A stretch of DNA of 64,000 nt from Caprella mutica (GCA_947561585.1 CANNZV010000113.1:425999-489998); one strand, 5' to 3'; counted from the first letter of the stretch, positions 44,405 to 56,600 are shown. The notes: generated by a model not told the origin, from the letters alone. Program-made: numbers and translations.

Positions 44405-45370
44405 ATGAGTCCCTTGGATAGTTTGACAGTGCGTCTTCACACTCGCTACACGGCAATGTTCCTGTTCCTCTCCTTCGCACTGCTGCTATCGAGACACCAC
44501 ACCGCCGACACCATCCTCTGTGTCTCACGGTACGACAGGAGTGTACTCTCTGATGAGTGGCAACACCTCTGTCTCACCTACTCTTTCTCTCTGACGTCAG
44601 AAGGTACTCGGTACTTCCCTCTGCACTACAAGTGGGTGCACTGGCTCTTCTTTCTACTTGCTTTTCTCTACAAGTTACCAGAGTTTGCAATGCACTTCCT
44701 CTTCAATGTGACTCACCTAACCGCTGCTCTCACCAACATCTCTCAGTTGCCTCTGGAGTTTGGACTGGATGGGCGTGTGTTAAAGAGGAGCCTCTTCTAC
44801 TGGAGGAAAAACTATGGGCGCCACTCCCACCTCCTCCTCAACAAACTGAAGATGTCCCTCCTCTGTCTCCTCACCAACTCTCTGTGTGTCTTTGTACTTC
44901 ACTTGGCTCTACAGTCTCACCACTACGCTAACCTGTTCAGCCATTGGCCATTCTTAAGGGACTACCACTTCTTCAGGGACCCCCTCAGTGCAGTGTTCCC
45001 CCCCTTCACCTAGTGTGAGGTCACACCCCAGATGCAGCTGATGATGGGGCGCACCCTTAGGGCGGGGTGTCATCTTCCCCTTATGGAGGTGTACGAGAAA
45101 CTCTTCCTGATCCTCTTGGCGTGGCAATGCACCCTCTGCCTCATCACCCTCACCACCATCACCAAGCTGGTGCTGAGGCTCACCAACTCTCACTCCAGAC
45201 TCTCCATTCTCTGCTCGGGGGGACAACAAAACAGTCTGCTGGTGCAGAAGTTCTGGCGCCTGAATGCTGGGGAAATGGAGGCACTCTCCCTTTTTAAACC
45301 TTACCTCACTAAAGTGCAGATGAGATGCCTACTCTACGTCATAGCCAGGGACTACCTGCACCTGCAGTGA
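44405..45370 (+). pseudogene. Innexin-like gene with one in-frame TAG
   Basis: One reading frame gives 202 residues, a TAG at 45011-45013, then 118 more residues to a TGA at 45368-45370. No frameshift was found. The two halves together have innexin layout: loop-1 cysteines (TILCVSRYDR, HLCLTYSFS), HYKWVHW in place of YYQW, a third membrane segment near 160-185, and loop 2 with CEVTPQMQLM and GCHLPLMEVYEKLF. In the innexin at 5416-6489 the position of the stop is a Glu just before the first loop-2 cysteine, so one GAG-to-TAG change explains it. Truncation here removes loop 2 and the fourth membrane segment. It may be a recent null allele, a sequencing error, or a read-through stop. A poly(A) signal is kept at 45577. 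Confidence 0.82.
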
Positions 45371-45500
45371 CGTGTGACTACCTGCACCTACAGTGACGTG
45401 TGACTACCTGCACCTTCAGTGACGTGTGACTACCTGCACCTACAGTGACTAACTCTACTTACAGTGATGTGTGACTAACTCTACTTACAGTGATGTGGGA
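45351..45500 (+). repeat. 26 bp repeat starting in the last innexin codons
   Basis: The unit GACTACCTGCACCTGCAGTG followed by ACGTGT appears three to four times, then degenerates to GACTAACTCTACTTACAGTG. Unit 1 is the C-terminal coding sequence DYLHLQ plus the TGA stop; the others are in the 3' UTR. Confidence 0.85.
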
Positions 45501-45576
45501 CTACCTAATGAAGACACTGTATATTTAGTCTTTTAATACTAACCATATGTAGTTTTTGTTTCTAAAATGTGATACG

Positions 45577-45582
45577 AATAAA
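45577..45582 (+). promoter_or_regulatory. Poly(A) signal of the second innexin
   Basis: AATAAA about 207 bases past the terminal TGA, in a GT/T-rich downstream context. Confidence 0.5.
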
Positions 45583-46479
45583 GTTTGTTCATTTATTGTT
45601 TAAATGTTGGATATTGAAAGTACTTTTTACGAGTATTTATTTTATTGCAGTAGATTTTAAGTGACATAGGCTGATAGGGTGCAGTTCATTCAAACCATAT
45701 CCTATGATCTTTACTATGTACAGTTTTTACATATTAAATACATATTAGTTAGATCAATAAAGACTACTGGTATTTCAACAATAACTTCACAATACACAAA
45801 CATCAAGACGCTTAATTGGGAAATTTAGTCTGGTTGATGATAGCAGTTGCTGCTAGAGAAGTTTACAAATGTTTTCAGATTATCCAGTGTTTAGTAATCA
45901 GGTACACTTGCAGTAACATTAGAAAAAATGAACTCACTAAATTTCTTATGCTATAACGTGGGTAATAAAAAAGTTAAGCCTCTTGTAGTTAAATACTAAA
46001 CACTAAAACTAAAGATACAATTTAGAGATTGAATTTATAAATAATAAAAGCTACATAGATTAGAAAATATTTTCCCTTCAGTGACGGAGATTTAAACTGT
46101 CGAAATTATCAAAGAATTCATTTTTTCATTCAGTCAAAATATTTAGTCATTCTTTCAAAATTGCGAACATAATAAAATAACCTAATAAATCGTTAACAGA
46201 GAGAAGTTTCATTTGATCTGAAATAGCGTGTAACGTCAGTTAGAAGAGTAAGAAGTCATACCTTCAAGGAAGTCAAAACCATAAAATAATTAACTTAGAA
46301 ACACAGAGAAATCTCCCAAAAAACACAAATAAACTAACAACCAGAAATCCACCTCCACTGACTGAACTAGAATGCTTTGCTATTGTGCAGAAAATAAACA
46401 GTCATGAGTTTACTCAGACCCAGCGCATGAAAAGAAAATATTTAATAGATGAAACAGAACTATAGGAATTTATAGTAAA
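45583..46479. other. Intergenic DNA
   Basis: AT-rich; nothing recognised. Confidence 0.45.
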
Positions 46480-46733
46480 AAGGGCCGTACACACGAAAGA
46501 TTTTTTAAGTCTTTCCACCAGATCTTCTGCTAAGCTCCTCCTACTTTTTCCACCAGACTATTGAATCATATAAGAAAAACGATATAATTATCATTTATTT
46601 TATTTGGTATCCAACTAAAATTGATAATAATTATATCATATATATGATTCAAATGTATTGTGGAAATAGTAGGAGGAGCTTAGAAAACGGTCTGGTGGAA
46701 AGACTTAAAAAACTCTGCGTGTTTACGGCCCTT
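46480..46733. mobile_element. MITE with GGGCCGTA ends
   Basis: About 254 bp with ~45 bp inverted ends: AAGGGCCGTACACACGAAAG and AAGGGCCGTAAACACGCAGA read inward, then AAGTCTTTCCACCAGA on both sides and a shared GAGCTCCTCCTAC-like block. The centre is an AT-rich palindrome around GATATAATTATC. No ORF. Confidence 0.8.
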
Positions 46734-47274
46734 AAGATTCTGCAATTTGCACCGGTGATAAGAGTTCGAACTCTCGACACCTGAATGGCAAGGTGAACCT
46801 TGGTATTGGTACAAAGATAATTTACCAAATGTGAGAAAGTAATATAGTTTCATTATTTTGATTCTCTCCATTTGTAGTTCAGAGCCGCGACAAAATTTCT
46901 TATATGAGAATAATCAGAGCCAAGATAATTTAAAAAAATCGGAAGGTATGAACTTTACTTTAAAATAAACTAAATTCAATAATTATTCTTTTCTTGTGTG
47001 AAATATTCGGCAAGGAAATATTTAAATATTGTGATTATTATAAATCTAAGATAAAAACTATTTACAAAATGCTCTTTCAAATAATTTATACAAAGTGGAA
47101 GATTTCATCAACCGACATAATAATTTAACTGCAAATATGTTCAAATACCAGCAACAAAATTTGAAAAGTGAAGTAATTAATTCGTAAGATTTAGTCTCAA
47201 AATAAGCTAGCATTTTTCGCATATTTGCAGTTGACTGTACAAGTCTAATTAATTGCTTACTAACTTTAATTATC

Positions 47275-50200
47275 TTAGGTATTGGCTTTCTTGATTTCAA
47301 TGAAGGCGTTGAGAAGTGCTTCGTGGGGCGTGTGTCTGTCTACTCCTATGTGCACTGGGCCAGCAGAGTTCTCCTGGTAGAAGTGCATGCCTTTCCTCTT
47401 AGCTGTGTCGGAGTTATGACTGGAGAGAGGTTTGCCGAAGGAGCTGATCAGCGGCACTGGGCTGGAGGCCTGGTGTCCTATTCTCCGACTGAGTCTAGTC
47501 TGAGGGGCAAAGTGTCTCATGTTAAGAGGTTGCGATACGCTGAAAGAGGGAGAAGAAAGTTGGAGAGGAGAGCGACCACTGACTGAGCGTCCCTGTAGGA
47601 CAAACTTTCTGCGTCCTCCCACCTCCTCAATAAATGGTTCCGAGTTGTAGTTAGCGTGACTGACACTGGATGTACTGGAGGAATACGGAGGATTGAAGGA
47701 GCCATCAATCTGTCTAGGAATGGGTCTCACAGCTACCAAAAACATTGGTCTGGATGGACCGCTTCCTGAAGACTCTTTGGAGCTTTCACTGCCCAGACTC
47801 ATACTCTCTGGCTGAAGATACCTACGCTTCTCATTGATAAAATTGATGGAATCTTCAATTTGGTTATTATCTGGCTTTTGGTTGTCGTTGTTCCTGTAGT
47901 CAACTAGAAGAACAGGTTTTGGTCTAGCAAAATCAGATATCTTCCTTCTTTTGAAAGGCGTGTTATCATTCAAACGTGTTTTCTTCTCATTAACATCCAC
48001 AGGTATTTCGGACTCTAAAATTTCAGTGGCGTAAATTTCATCATCGAATGGTTGATAGAATTCTTCAGAAGGTGAAAAGAAATCATCTTCCTCTTCTGCA
48101 TAAGATATGGTGGTGGGTATTTCCGTAGTGGTTACCTCATCAGTCGGTTCTTGTACAAACTGTGTTTGTTCAGTGGTTGATGTAGTTGATGATTGAGGAG
48201 AACTGGTTGTAGCTTCGCTGGAAGATTTAATTGCTGTTGTTGAGGAATAAGATTGCGTTTGTGATACTGATATACTCTTCTCCAGAGATTTGCTGTGATT
48301 ATTGTTCTGAATAGCATTAACTTGTTCTTCTGATTCGATCAAAGAAGAATTAGCAAGAACACTTTGTTTTTCATCAGGATTTTCAGCAATTATGGTAATG
48401 TCATCTTCTGCTGAATTGAAATGCCTAGATCCGTTTCTCCTCGCATCTATGACTCTAGGTAAGAAAACAGGCAGAGACAAATGCTTCCTGTCGATGACAG
48501 TGAAAGGAAGTTTCAGTGGTCTCGACTTTACGCGAATTGGTGGTAGAATTCTGGGTTGCTTAAATGTGATAACTGCTTGTTTTTGTAAGAACAGTTTACG
48601 TGCATTTTTAGAATCCAATTCTCTCATTTTCTTGTGTTCTTTGGAGTCGAATTCTCTATGTATCTTCAATTTCTTTGGTGATGCAGTGACGGAGTGAATG
48701 CGAGAGTGCTGGCCTCTAGGACTCTCGTCATAATTCACTATCACGGGGTCTGTTTCATCGGCCTGTACTGACAATCTGGAAAGTGAACTTCTAGATGGCG
48801 ATGGTGTGAGGTTCTTCAGTCTCCTGTGAGCTGAAAAGTTGGGTTTGAAGACAGCGAAGAGGGGCTTGATGGTAGTGGTGGTTGTGGTGCTTGGTGCCGG
48901 TGTGTTCCTCTTGATGGTTATAATACGTCTGGTAACTGGTAGGCGGTAGGGTGTAGTTGTAGGTGGTTTAGAAGTAGTTGTTGTCATTTCTGTAGTTGTT
49001 GTGGGCGACTTGAAGATACTGGGTATAGCTCTTTTCTCGACAATGTAGTTGCATCTGTCTCCTTTGAATTTGGGTGCACAGAGACAACTGAAGTTACGAC
49101 TGTTCTTGATATCATTTACGCATGTGCCGCCATTTAAGCAAATGTTTGGGTTCTGATCGCAGTAACTTGAGGTTTCATTTACTTCTGCAAGAACAAAAGT
49201 AAAAAGTCAATAAAGTGTAATTATTATTTTAAAAATCCTAAAAAAATGCACAAGCTACCAAAATTATATAAACTGAATACATTTCCAGTAGGTTTGAAAA
49301 ACAACTGATTTTGATAGAGTTTGTTTTAAATTGTATATAGAAAATACTCATCAACACAATACATGTAATTTATTTTGAGCATTACATCAAGAGTCTCAAA
49401 GTTATTTAGCAAAGTACTCACTCTCATTGCAGATCATACCAGTCCAGCCTTGTTTGCATTTACACTCCCATGGTTTGGTGCAGTAACCATTGGCACAGCC
49501 TGGGTAAGGGTGGCATGTGGAGCAATTAGGGCCCACCCATCCCACCTCGCACCTAAGGGGGTAAATATGGGCTTAGTTACTTGCTCTAACAGGTGTAGTG
49601 TCTGTAGGTAATGCCTGATGCGAAATATAAGTAATCGAATACGTACCAACTAATGCTTAGCAATATCACCTAATGAAAAATCAACCGATTGATTTAATTA
49701 ATGTTCAAAATCTAATATAAATAACTAAGTTAATGTAACTTAGTAATGGAAAAGACAGAACTCCACTACGGATAAATGATTAAAAATTCCTTAATGATAG
49801 TAAGAACAATGATTAGTACCTCCCTAAACCCTAATAATGACAATGATTAGTACCCCTCCCCCCAACCCTAATAATGACAATGATTAGTACCCCTCCCCCC
49901 AACCCTAATAATGACAATGATTAGTACCCCCCTAAACCCTAATAATGACAATGATTAGTACCCCTCCCCCCAACCCTAATAATGACAATGATTAGTACCC
50001 CCCTAAACCCTAATAATGACAATGATTAGTACCCCTCCCCCCAACCCTAATAATGACAATGATTAGTACCCCTCCCCCCAACCCTAATAATGACAATGAT
50101 TAGTACCCCCCTAAACCCTAATAATGACAATGATTAGTACCCCCCTAAACCCTAATAATGACAATGATTAGTACCCCCCTAAACCCTAATAATGACAATG

Positions 50201-52921
50201 ATTAGTACCCCTCCCCCCAACCCTAATAATGACAATGATTAGTACCCCTCCCCCCAACCCTAATAATGACAATGATTAGTACCCCTCCCCCCAACCCTAA
50301 TAATGACAATGATTAGTACCCCCCTAAACCCTAATAATGACAATGATTAGTACCCCTCCCCCCAACCCTAATAATGACAATGATTAGTACCCCTCCCCCC
50401 AACCCTAATAATGACAATGATTAGTACCCCTCCCCCCAACCCTAATAATGACAATGATTAGTACCCCCCTAAACCCTAATAATGACAATGATTAGTACCC
50501 CCCTAAACCCTAATAATGACAATGATTAGTACCCCTCCCCCCAACCCTAATAATGACAATGATTAGTACCCCCCTAAACCCTAATAATGACAATGATTAG
50601 TACCCCCCTAAACCCTAATAATGACAATGATTAGTACCCCCCTAAACCCTAATAATGACAATGATTAGTACCCCTCCCCCCAACCCTAATAATGACAATG
50701 ATTAGTACCCCTCCCCCCAACCCTAATAATGACAATGATTAGTACCCCTCCCCCCAACCCTAATAATGACAATGATTAGTACCCCTCCCCCCAACCCTAA
50801 TAATGACAATGATTAGTACCCCCCTAAACCCTAATAATGACAATGATTAGTACCCCTCCCCCCAACCCTAATAATGACAATGATTAGTACCCCTCCCCCC
50901 AACCCTAATAATGACAATGATTAGTACCCCCCTAAACCCTAATAATGACAATGATTAGTACCCCCCTAAACCCTAATAATGACAATGATTAGTACCCCTC
51001 CCCCCAACCCTAATAATGACAATGATTAGTACCCCCCTAAACCCTAATAATGACAATGATTAGTACCCCCCTAAACCCTAATAATGACAATGATTAGTAC
51101 CCCTCCCCCCAACCCTAATAATGACAATGATTAGTACCCCCCTAAACCCTAATAATGACAATGATTAGTACCCCTCCCCCCTAAACCCTAATAATGACAA
51201 TGATTAGTACCCCTCCCCCCTAAACCCTAATAATGACAATGATTAGTACCCCCATAAACCCTAATAATGACAATTACCAGTAATCCCCTACTGATGCCAT
51301 TACTCACCTACATTCCCCAGGTTGCAGGCAGGACCCATGTACCGGGTCACACCCTTTGGAGCACACAGCTGTAAGGGATAGAATAACAACTTAGGAAATA
51401 CTTTATAACATCTCTAAATGATTAGAACAGGAGAAGTTTTTAATATTAGTGTGAATCAAATACATGGGTATATCAATAAGTATGGACTATAGTAAATCTT
51501 ATGAGACACTTACGGTTCTGACAAAGATGTCCAGACCATCCGGGATTACAGCGGCATTCCAGTGGCTTGTGACAGAAGCCGTTCTTACATCCCGGTGTGA
51601 TGGAGCAGTCCGAACAGTTTGGCCCGGACCAGCCGTAACGACACCTTTAGGAATTAGGGTAACTGGTGAGTTTGGATTTGAAGGAAAGAGTAACTTCTAG
51701 TGGGGAAAATAGCGATGACTGGCAATGAGAGTGGTATTAGAGAATATAGCGATGACTGGCAATGAGAGTGGTATTAGAGAATATAGCGATGACTGGCAAT
51801 GAGATTGGTATTAGAGAATATAGCGATGACTGGCAATGAGATTGGTATTAGAGAATATAGCGATGACTGGCAATGAGATTGGTATTAGAGAATATAGCGA
51901 TGACTGGCAATGAGATTGGTATTAGAGAATATAGCGATAACTGGCAATGAGAGTGGTATTAGAGAATATAGCGATAACTGGCAATGAGACAGGGATTAAA
52001 ATACAGCGATAACTGGCAATGAGACTGGTATTAGAGAATATGAGTTGGAAGATAACAGTACATACCTGTCAGTGATATTGGAATGATAGTATATTCAATA
52101 TCTAGTAAGTATTGAGACCAAACGGTCGTGATTGGACTTACTTGCATTCTCCAGGTGAATTACAATATCCTCTAGTGGGATGGCAGCCCTTCCGGCAGAT
52201 AGCTGATAGAAAAATGAAAGTTAAGGACAATGCTACATCGCTGTGTTTAATTATAAGTTAACTAAACTTAGTTATTTTAAAGTGTGTTTACCTTTGTCAC
52301 AGTTTCTTCCTTTCCAGCCTGAGTGACAGTCACAAGAAGACACAGTGCCGTTACATGAGCCGTGTCGACACTCAGGTGCCTGTACACAGTCCTCACAAGT
52401 CAGGCCTTTCCAGCCTGAGGGGAGAGGTGTTAGTAACCAGAAAAAGGGGCATTTTGAGGAATAATCATTGCATTTATTTCTAACATTAAAGATGAAAAAA
52501 ACAGTAAGAGTCGATGTACGGCAAGTTACTAATTATTGGTCGGTTTCACATCTTAGGTTATCCAAGAAAAATGATATAATAATACAAATTCAATAGTATT
52601 ATTGTGTCGTTTTTTCAATATGACCGAAGAAGAGAACCAACTGAAAATTCGTAACCTACCGTACAGTTGAAGCTCATACGGTAAGATAATTGTCAATGCT
52701 TTGTATTTACCAGGTTTACAAAGGCACTCCTCCGGTTGATCGCAGTATCCGTTCTGTTGACTGCATCCTTCCTTGCACACAGGCCCGTCACAGAGTTCCC
52801 CCGTCCATCCCTCTCTGCAGCGTAGCTTGCCCTCTGGTCCGCACACACCGTGACTACGCTTGGTAGCGCCGCAATCACCCCGCACTGACACGTTAGAAGA
52901 CTCCTGCGTTAGAGCGTTACC
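47275..52921 (-). CDS. Secreted DSL/DLK-like EGF-repeat protein (5' exons missing)
   Basis: Minus-strand exons are 52921-52711, 52414-52292, 52202-52142, 51644-51514, 51368-51308, 49552-49422 and 49184-47275; all have GT-AG ends and matching phases, giving 875 residues. The first exon starts in a cysteine pattern like the second half of a DSL domain ([18 protein letters not shown]). Then come three copies of a two-EGF unit like EGF1-EGF2 of Serrate/Delta and DLK: C-x2-GC-(Q/P/D)...GYC..P.EC.C, then C..C...PGC.NG.C..P.EC.C (the last reads [20 protein letters not shown]). A conventional EGF ([14 protein letters not shown]) closes the set. The last ~590 residues are Ser/Thr-rich, charged, cysteine-free, with no membrane segment and several dibasic sites (KRRK, RRK, KRK). 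The likely role is extracellular: a soluble Notch-pathway modulator or matrix protein. Signal peptide and start lie upstream, not found. Insect weary or DLK-type genes are possible relatives. Confidence 0.82.
49806..51275. repeat. 34/38 bp tandem array in an intron of the EGF-repeat gene
   Basis: About 40 units of CCCTAATAATGACAATGATT AGTACC followed by either CCCCTAAA or CCTCCCCCCAA. The two endings alternate irregularly along the array, giving a readable length code. The minus strand contains a TTAGGGT motif in each unit. It does not carry the donor sequence; the nearest exon edge is at 51308. Confidence 0.95.
51708..52041. repeat. 37 bp tandem array in an intron of the EGF-repeat gene
   Basis: About nine units of TAGCGATGACTGGCAATGAG followed by (A/T)TTGGTATTAGAGAATA, with one shortened unit near 51990. 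Lies between the 51514-51644 and 52142-52202 exons. Confidence 0.92.
52516..52664. mobile_element. MITE with GTAAGTTACGAAT-type ends, copy 2
   Basis: Inverted ends GTACGGCAAGTTACTAATTA and GTACGGTAGGTTACGAATTT around an AT-rich palindromic centre (AATAGTATTATTG). Related to 28997-29152 and 57917-58022. In an intron of the EGF-repeat gene. Confidence 0.7.
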
Positions 52922-54540
52922 CTGTGAACAAACACAATGTGTTACAACTAAATGAAAAGAAACATTTACAATATTAACTGATTTACCAATGGTTTACCTG
53001 TGCAAAGTATACTGAACACTAATTAAATAAAACAAATATTGGAAAATTTATCGAATTAATTTTAATTAGCTACATGCGCAAAATTTCAAACTTGTGCACA
53101 TTCTTAAGAATATTTGAATAACTTTAGTAAATTAAAATATAATTATATATTACAATATGTATAGAAGATTATACGAAAAGAAATAGAAAAGAAAAATTTA
53201 AAAAGTCATTTTTATTACCTATAATAAAGAAAGTCAACAGATTCTACAAAAAAAATATGCTATATATTTTAGATTGATGGTGGTATGACATTTGATATAT
53301 TTTTGATTTATCTTTGGTTAAATACATCAAGCTCTCTAATTTAAATAAAAATAAATAACTATATAAATATAGTTTCAATTGTTTTCCGTTTTCAGCACCA
53401 AAATATTTAAAGTTTGATAGCAAAACAAAGGTCATATCATAGAAATTAATATAAAGTGAAAGAAAAAATACAAGGGACTTTGAAGAGGCAGTTTGGCAGC
53501 AAAATAACTCCATAATAGTAATATCAAATTATGGATGCAGAAAAGCTACTCCGTGAATTTATTTTGTTTTAAAATGGAAGAATATAGTAATGTTTTTATA
53601 TTGTCTGGACAGATTTTAAAATTTAAATGTTTTCTTTTCTTAAAAAATTACTTTTATTGATCAAGAAGTTGTTACTTGTTGTCAATTATGAAATTCAATG
53701 GAACTAATTCAACAATATCAGGTCCAGTTTTCTACCAATTAAGATTATACATAATCATACAGTACGTTTTTGAGCTATATTTTTAATAACATGAATTTAG
53801 TTTTGGTTCGACGTCAGCTTCCGACATTTATGATTTTGGATGCTGAATGATAGCCAATGTACAGAGACAGCGACATCAATCATTTGATAACATTTCATTG
53901 GTAGTATTGTTTTAAGTTTAGGAATACAGCAACAGTTATGTTTTGCGTTACTCGATACATTTTAATTACTCGTTCAGTTTAGAATTACTCCCAATGAGTA
54001 ACAGGGTTACCATCGGGTAACAACTAACAGCGTTACCAAGGCTCTGGGCGCGGTGTCGCAGCTTTCTTGTCACACTGACCGTGACATTGACGACTCTATC
54101 ACGAAAGTGCGTGACACACTAGTTTCTCCCAGATTATTATTTCCTCAATTGACTTCATTAAGAGTTCCTGACGTTATACCAGCAGCGCAGATAGAACTAT
54201 TAACTATTGCACGGATATCATACTCCTATTCATTGCATTCGGTAGTTAATGGAGAAAATAGCAGTTAAGACAGTGTGTGATTATGTGGTTGCCTCTCATA
54301 GCAATCATACGTAGTTGATAAGTTCTAATTTCACTTTCTAGAGTTAGATTATTTGCTAAATAGGGTTAATAGCTTCATAACATCGTAATGTAATTTCAAA
54401 AGCGTGTAACTGTTCACTCCTTTCACTTAAAGCAATAAAAAAACTCTAGCTACGGTCAGAGAAAAATGTAACCGCATTTTTTTGTCAAGTTTACTAATTT
54501 CACATTTTCTAAAAAGAACTTTGCTATTTGTAATGCTTGT
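52922..54540. other. Upstream of the visible EGF-repeat exons; no gene recognised
   Basis: AT-rich. The missing 5' exons and promoter of the EGF-repeat gene should lie in this direction. A more GC-rich stretch at about 54030-54200 holds a 71-codon plus-strand frame (54053-54268) with no recognisable family; it could be a promoter region rather than a gene. Confidence 0.4.
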
Positions 54541-54650
54541 AGATATTTTAAAATTGGTCTGGGTACACAACGATGAATTTGTAAGATTGGAAATAAAGAT
54601 ATTAAAAAACTAGGATTTCAAAAATTAGCATAATTGACTTTTTTTTACCC

Positions 54651-54722
54651 CAGGTAGCAATGTTTCTAGGGCCAACATTGGCAATATTGGGACAACATTG
54701 GCCCGAGAATCATTGCTACTTG
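54651..54722. repeat. 72 bp palindromic micro-element
   Basis: Ends CAGGTAGCAATG and CATTGCTACTTG, with GGGCCAACATTGG and CAACATTGGCCC inside. A tight stem of about 30 bp per arm. Could be a minimal MITE or encode a small hairpin. Confidence 0.65.
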
Positions 54723-55846
54723 CGTATGATAATACTTTGCATCTTTTAACTGATGATTTATATAATTAATGAATAATAAATTTATTAGCCAATGTTACGT
54801 AAATGTGAAGAAAAAATTTAATTAACTATCGTTATAAACCGCATGAAATTCCCTAATACATTTCTTGGATAAATATCAATAAATAGGTGAAGTACTGATG
54901 AAGTTATAGGTGAAATGATCCCTATGAACTGCAACAATCATACCCTAGGCATAGAGCTGCATCTAGTCTCACCTAAAAGAGCATGATAATATTAAAACAT
55001 AGCATTAAGTATTAATTTTTCAAAACATACTACATTATAAAACAATAATAACGACCTCTGCAATAGAGGTCACTGTACTAATTGAATTTCATTTCTTTAA
55101 AATACACAATATCATTTATTGCACTAGACTGCATACATACACAATAAACTGACAATAAGCAAGACAAGAATAAATCACTTTAATACTATAATTCAAAGGA
55201 GGAAGTTATTCAGTCTATATACTCTACAGGATGCTTAACATAGCGAATTAAGATGTTGTGACTAGTTATAATATAGTTAGCATTAGGGAAATAAGTGCTG
55301 TATAAGGGGTACACTAATATATAAGGGAAAGGCAGGGCAATATAAGGGAAAACTGTCATCATACAGTCTAAACAATGTACAGATGGTAAGGTCTGTTTAG
55401 ATATGGTAAAACGTTGCAGTTTCTCCTATAAAGACTTCACTTAATTGATTAGTGCTACAAGAAAAATACCAGGCAAGAAGGATATATTAGGGAGATATTG
55501 CCTTAATATCTAAGGAATTAACTCTTGATGCCTGGGATCACAATGAAATTTATATTCATAATCGAGTTTTAAATATCATTATTGAAGAAAAATAACAGAT
55601 TATAAATAGATTATAAACAACATTTCTTTATTAATAATACATAGAATTATATGCATAGTCGATAGTTGATGGTCTTGAAGATCAACGAAAGTAACCAGGT
55701 GTGAAATATTTAAATCATCGTCACGAGGTTATTTTGTAATTTATTTAATGTATCACATGACACTTTCAATTACCATTAAAATTAATGGACTTACTGTAAC
55801 AGTAAATATTTTATTGATACCTCGCACCTAAGAGTGGTAAAAGAAG

Positions 55847-56600
55847 GTACTACCAGAGAAAAGAGTCACTTTGATGATGTACTATCAGAGAAAAGAGTCA
55901 CTGTGATGATGTACTATCAGAGAAAAGAGTCACTGTGATGATGTACTATCAGAGAAAAGAGTCACTGTGATGATGTACTACCAGAGAAAAGAGTCACTTT
56001 GATGATGTACTATCAGAGAAAAGAGTCACTGTGATGATGTACTATCAGAGAAAAGAGTCACTGTGATGATGTACTATCAGAGAAAAGAGTCACTGTGATG
56101 ATGTACTACCAGAGAAAAGAGTCACTGTGATGATGTACTACCAGAGAAAAGAGTCACTGTGATGATGTACTGTCAGAGAAAAGAGTCACTTTGATGATGT
56201 ACTATCAGAGAAAAGAGTCACTGTGGTGATGTACTATCAGAGAAAAGTCACTTTGATGATGTACTATCAGAGAAAAGAGTCACTGTGATGATGTACTACC
56301 AGAGAAAAGAGTCACTTTGATGATGTACTATCAGAGAAAAGAGTCACTGTGATGATGTACTACCAGAGAAAAGAGTCACTTTGATGATGTACTATCAGAG
56401 AAAAGAGTCACTGTGATGATGTACTATCAGAGAAAAGAGTCACTTTGATGATGTACTATCAGAGAAAAGAGTCACTGTGATGATGTACTATCAGAGAAAA
56501 GAGTCACTGTGATGATGTACTATCAGAGAAAAGAGTCACTGTGATGATGTACTATCAGAGAAAAGAGTCACTGTGATGATGTACTATCAGAGAAAAGAGT
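55847..56600. repeat. 32 bp tandem array
   Basis: About 24 units of TATCAGAGAAAAGAGTCACT followed by GTGATGATGTAC, with TACC/TATC and CTGTG/CTTTG variants. No gene overlaps. Confidence 0.95.

Noticed and set aside
46742..46790. tRNA-like T-arm (AGAGTTCGAACTCTCG)
   Set aside because: No cloverleaf, anticodon arm or matching acceptor stem could be built; may be a relic of a tRNA-derived repeat.
49806..51275. Telomere-like CCCTAA motifs
   Set aside because: They occur once per 34-38 bp unit, in an intron array, not as short tandem telomere repeats.
54053..54268. 71-codon plus-strand frame in a GC-richer patch
   Set aside because: No family, splice or signal evidence; noted as a possible promoter region instead.
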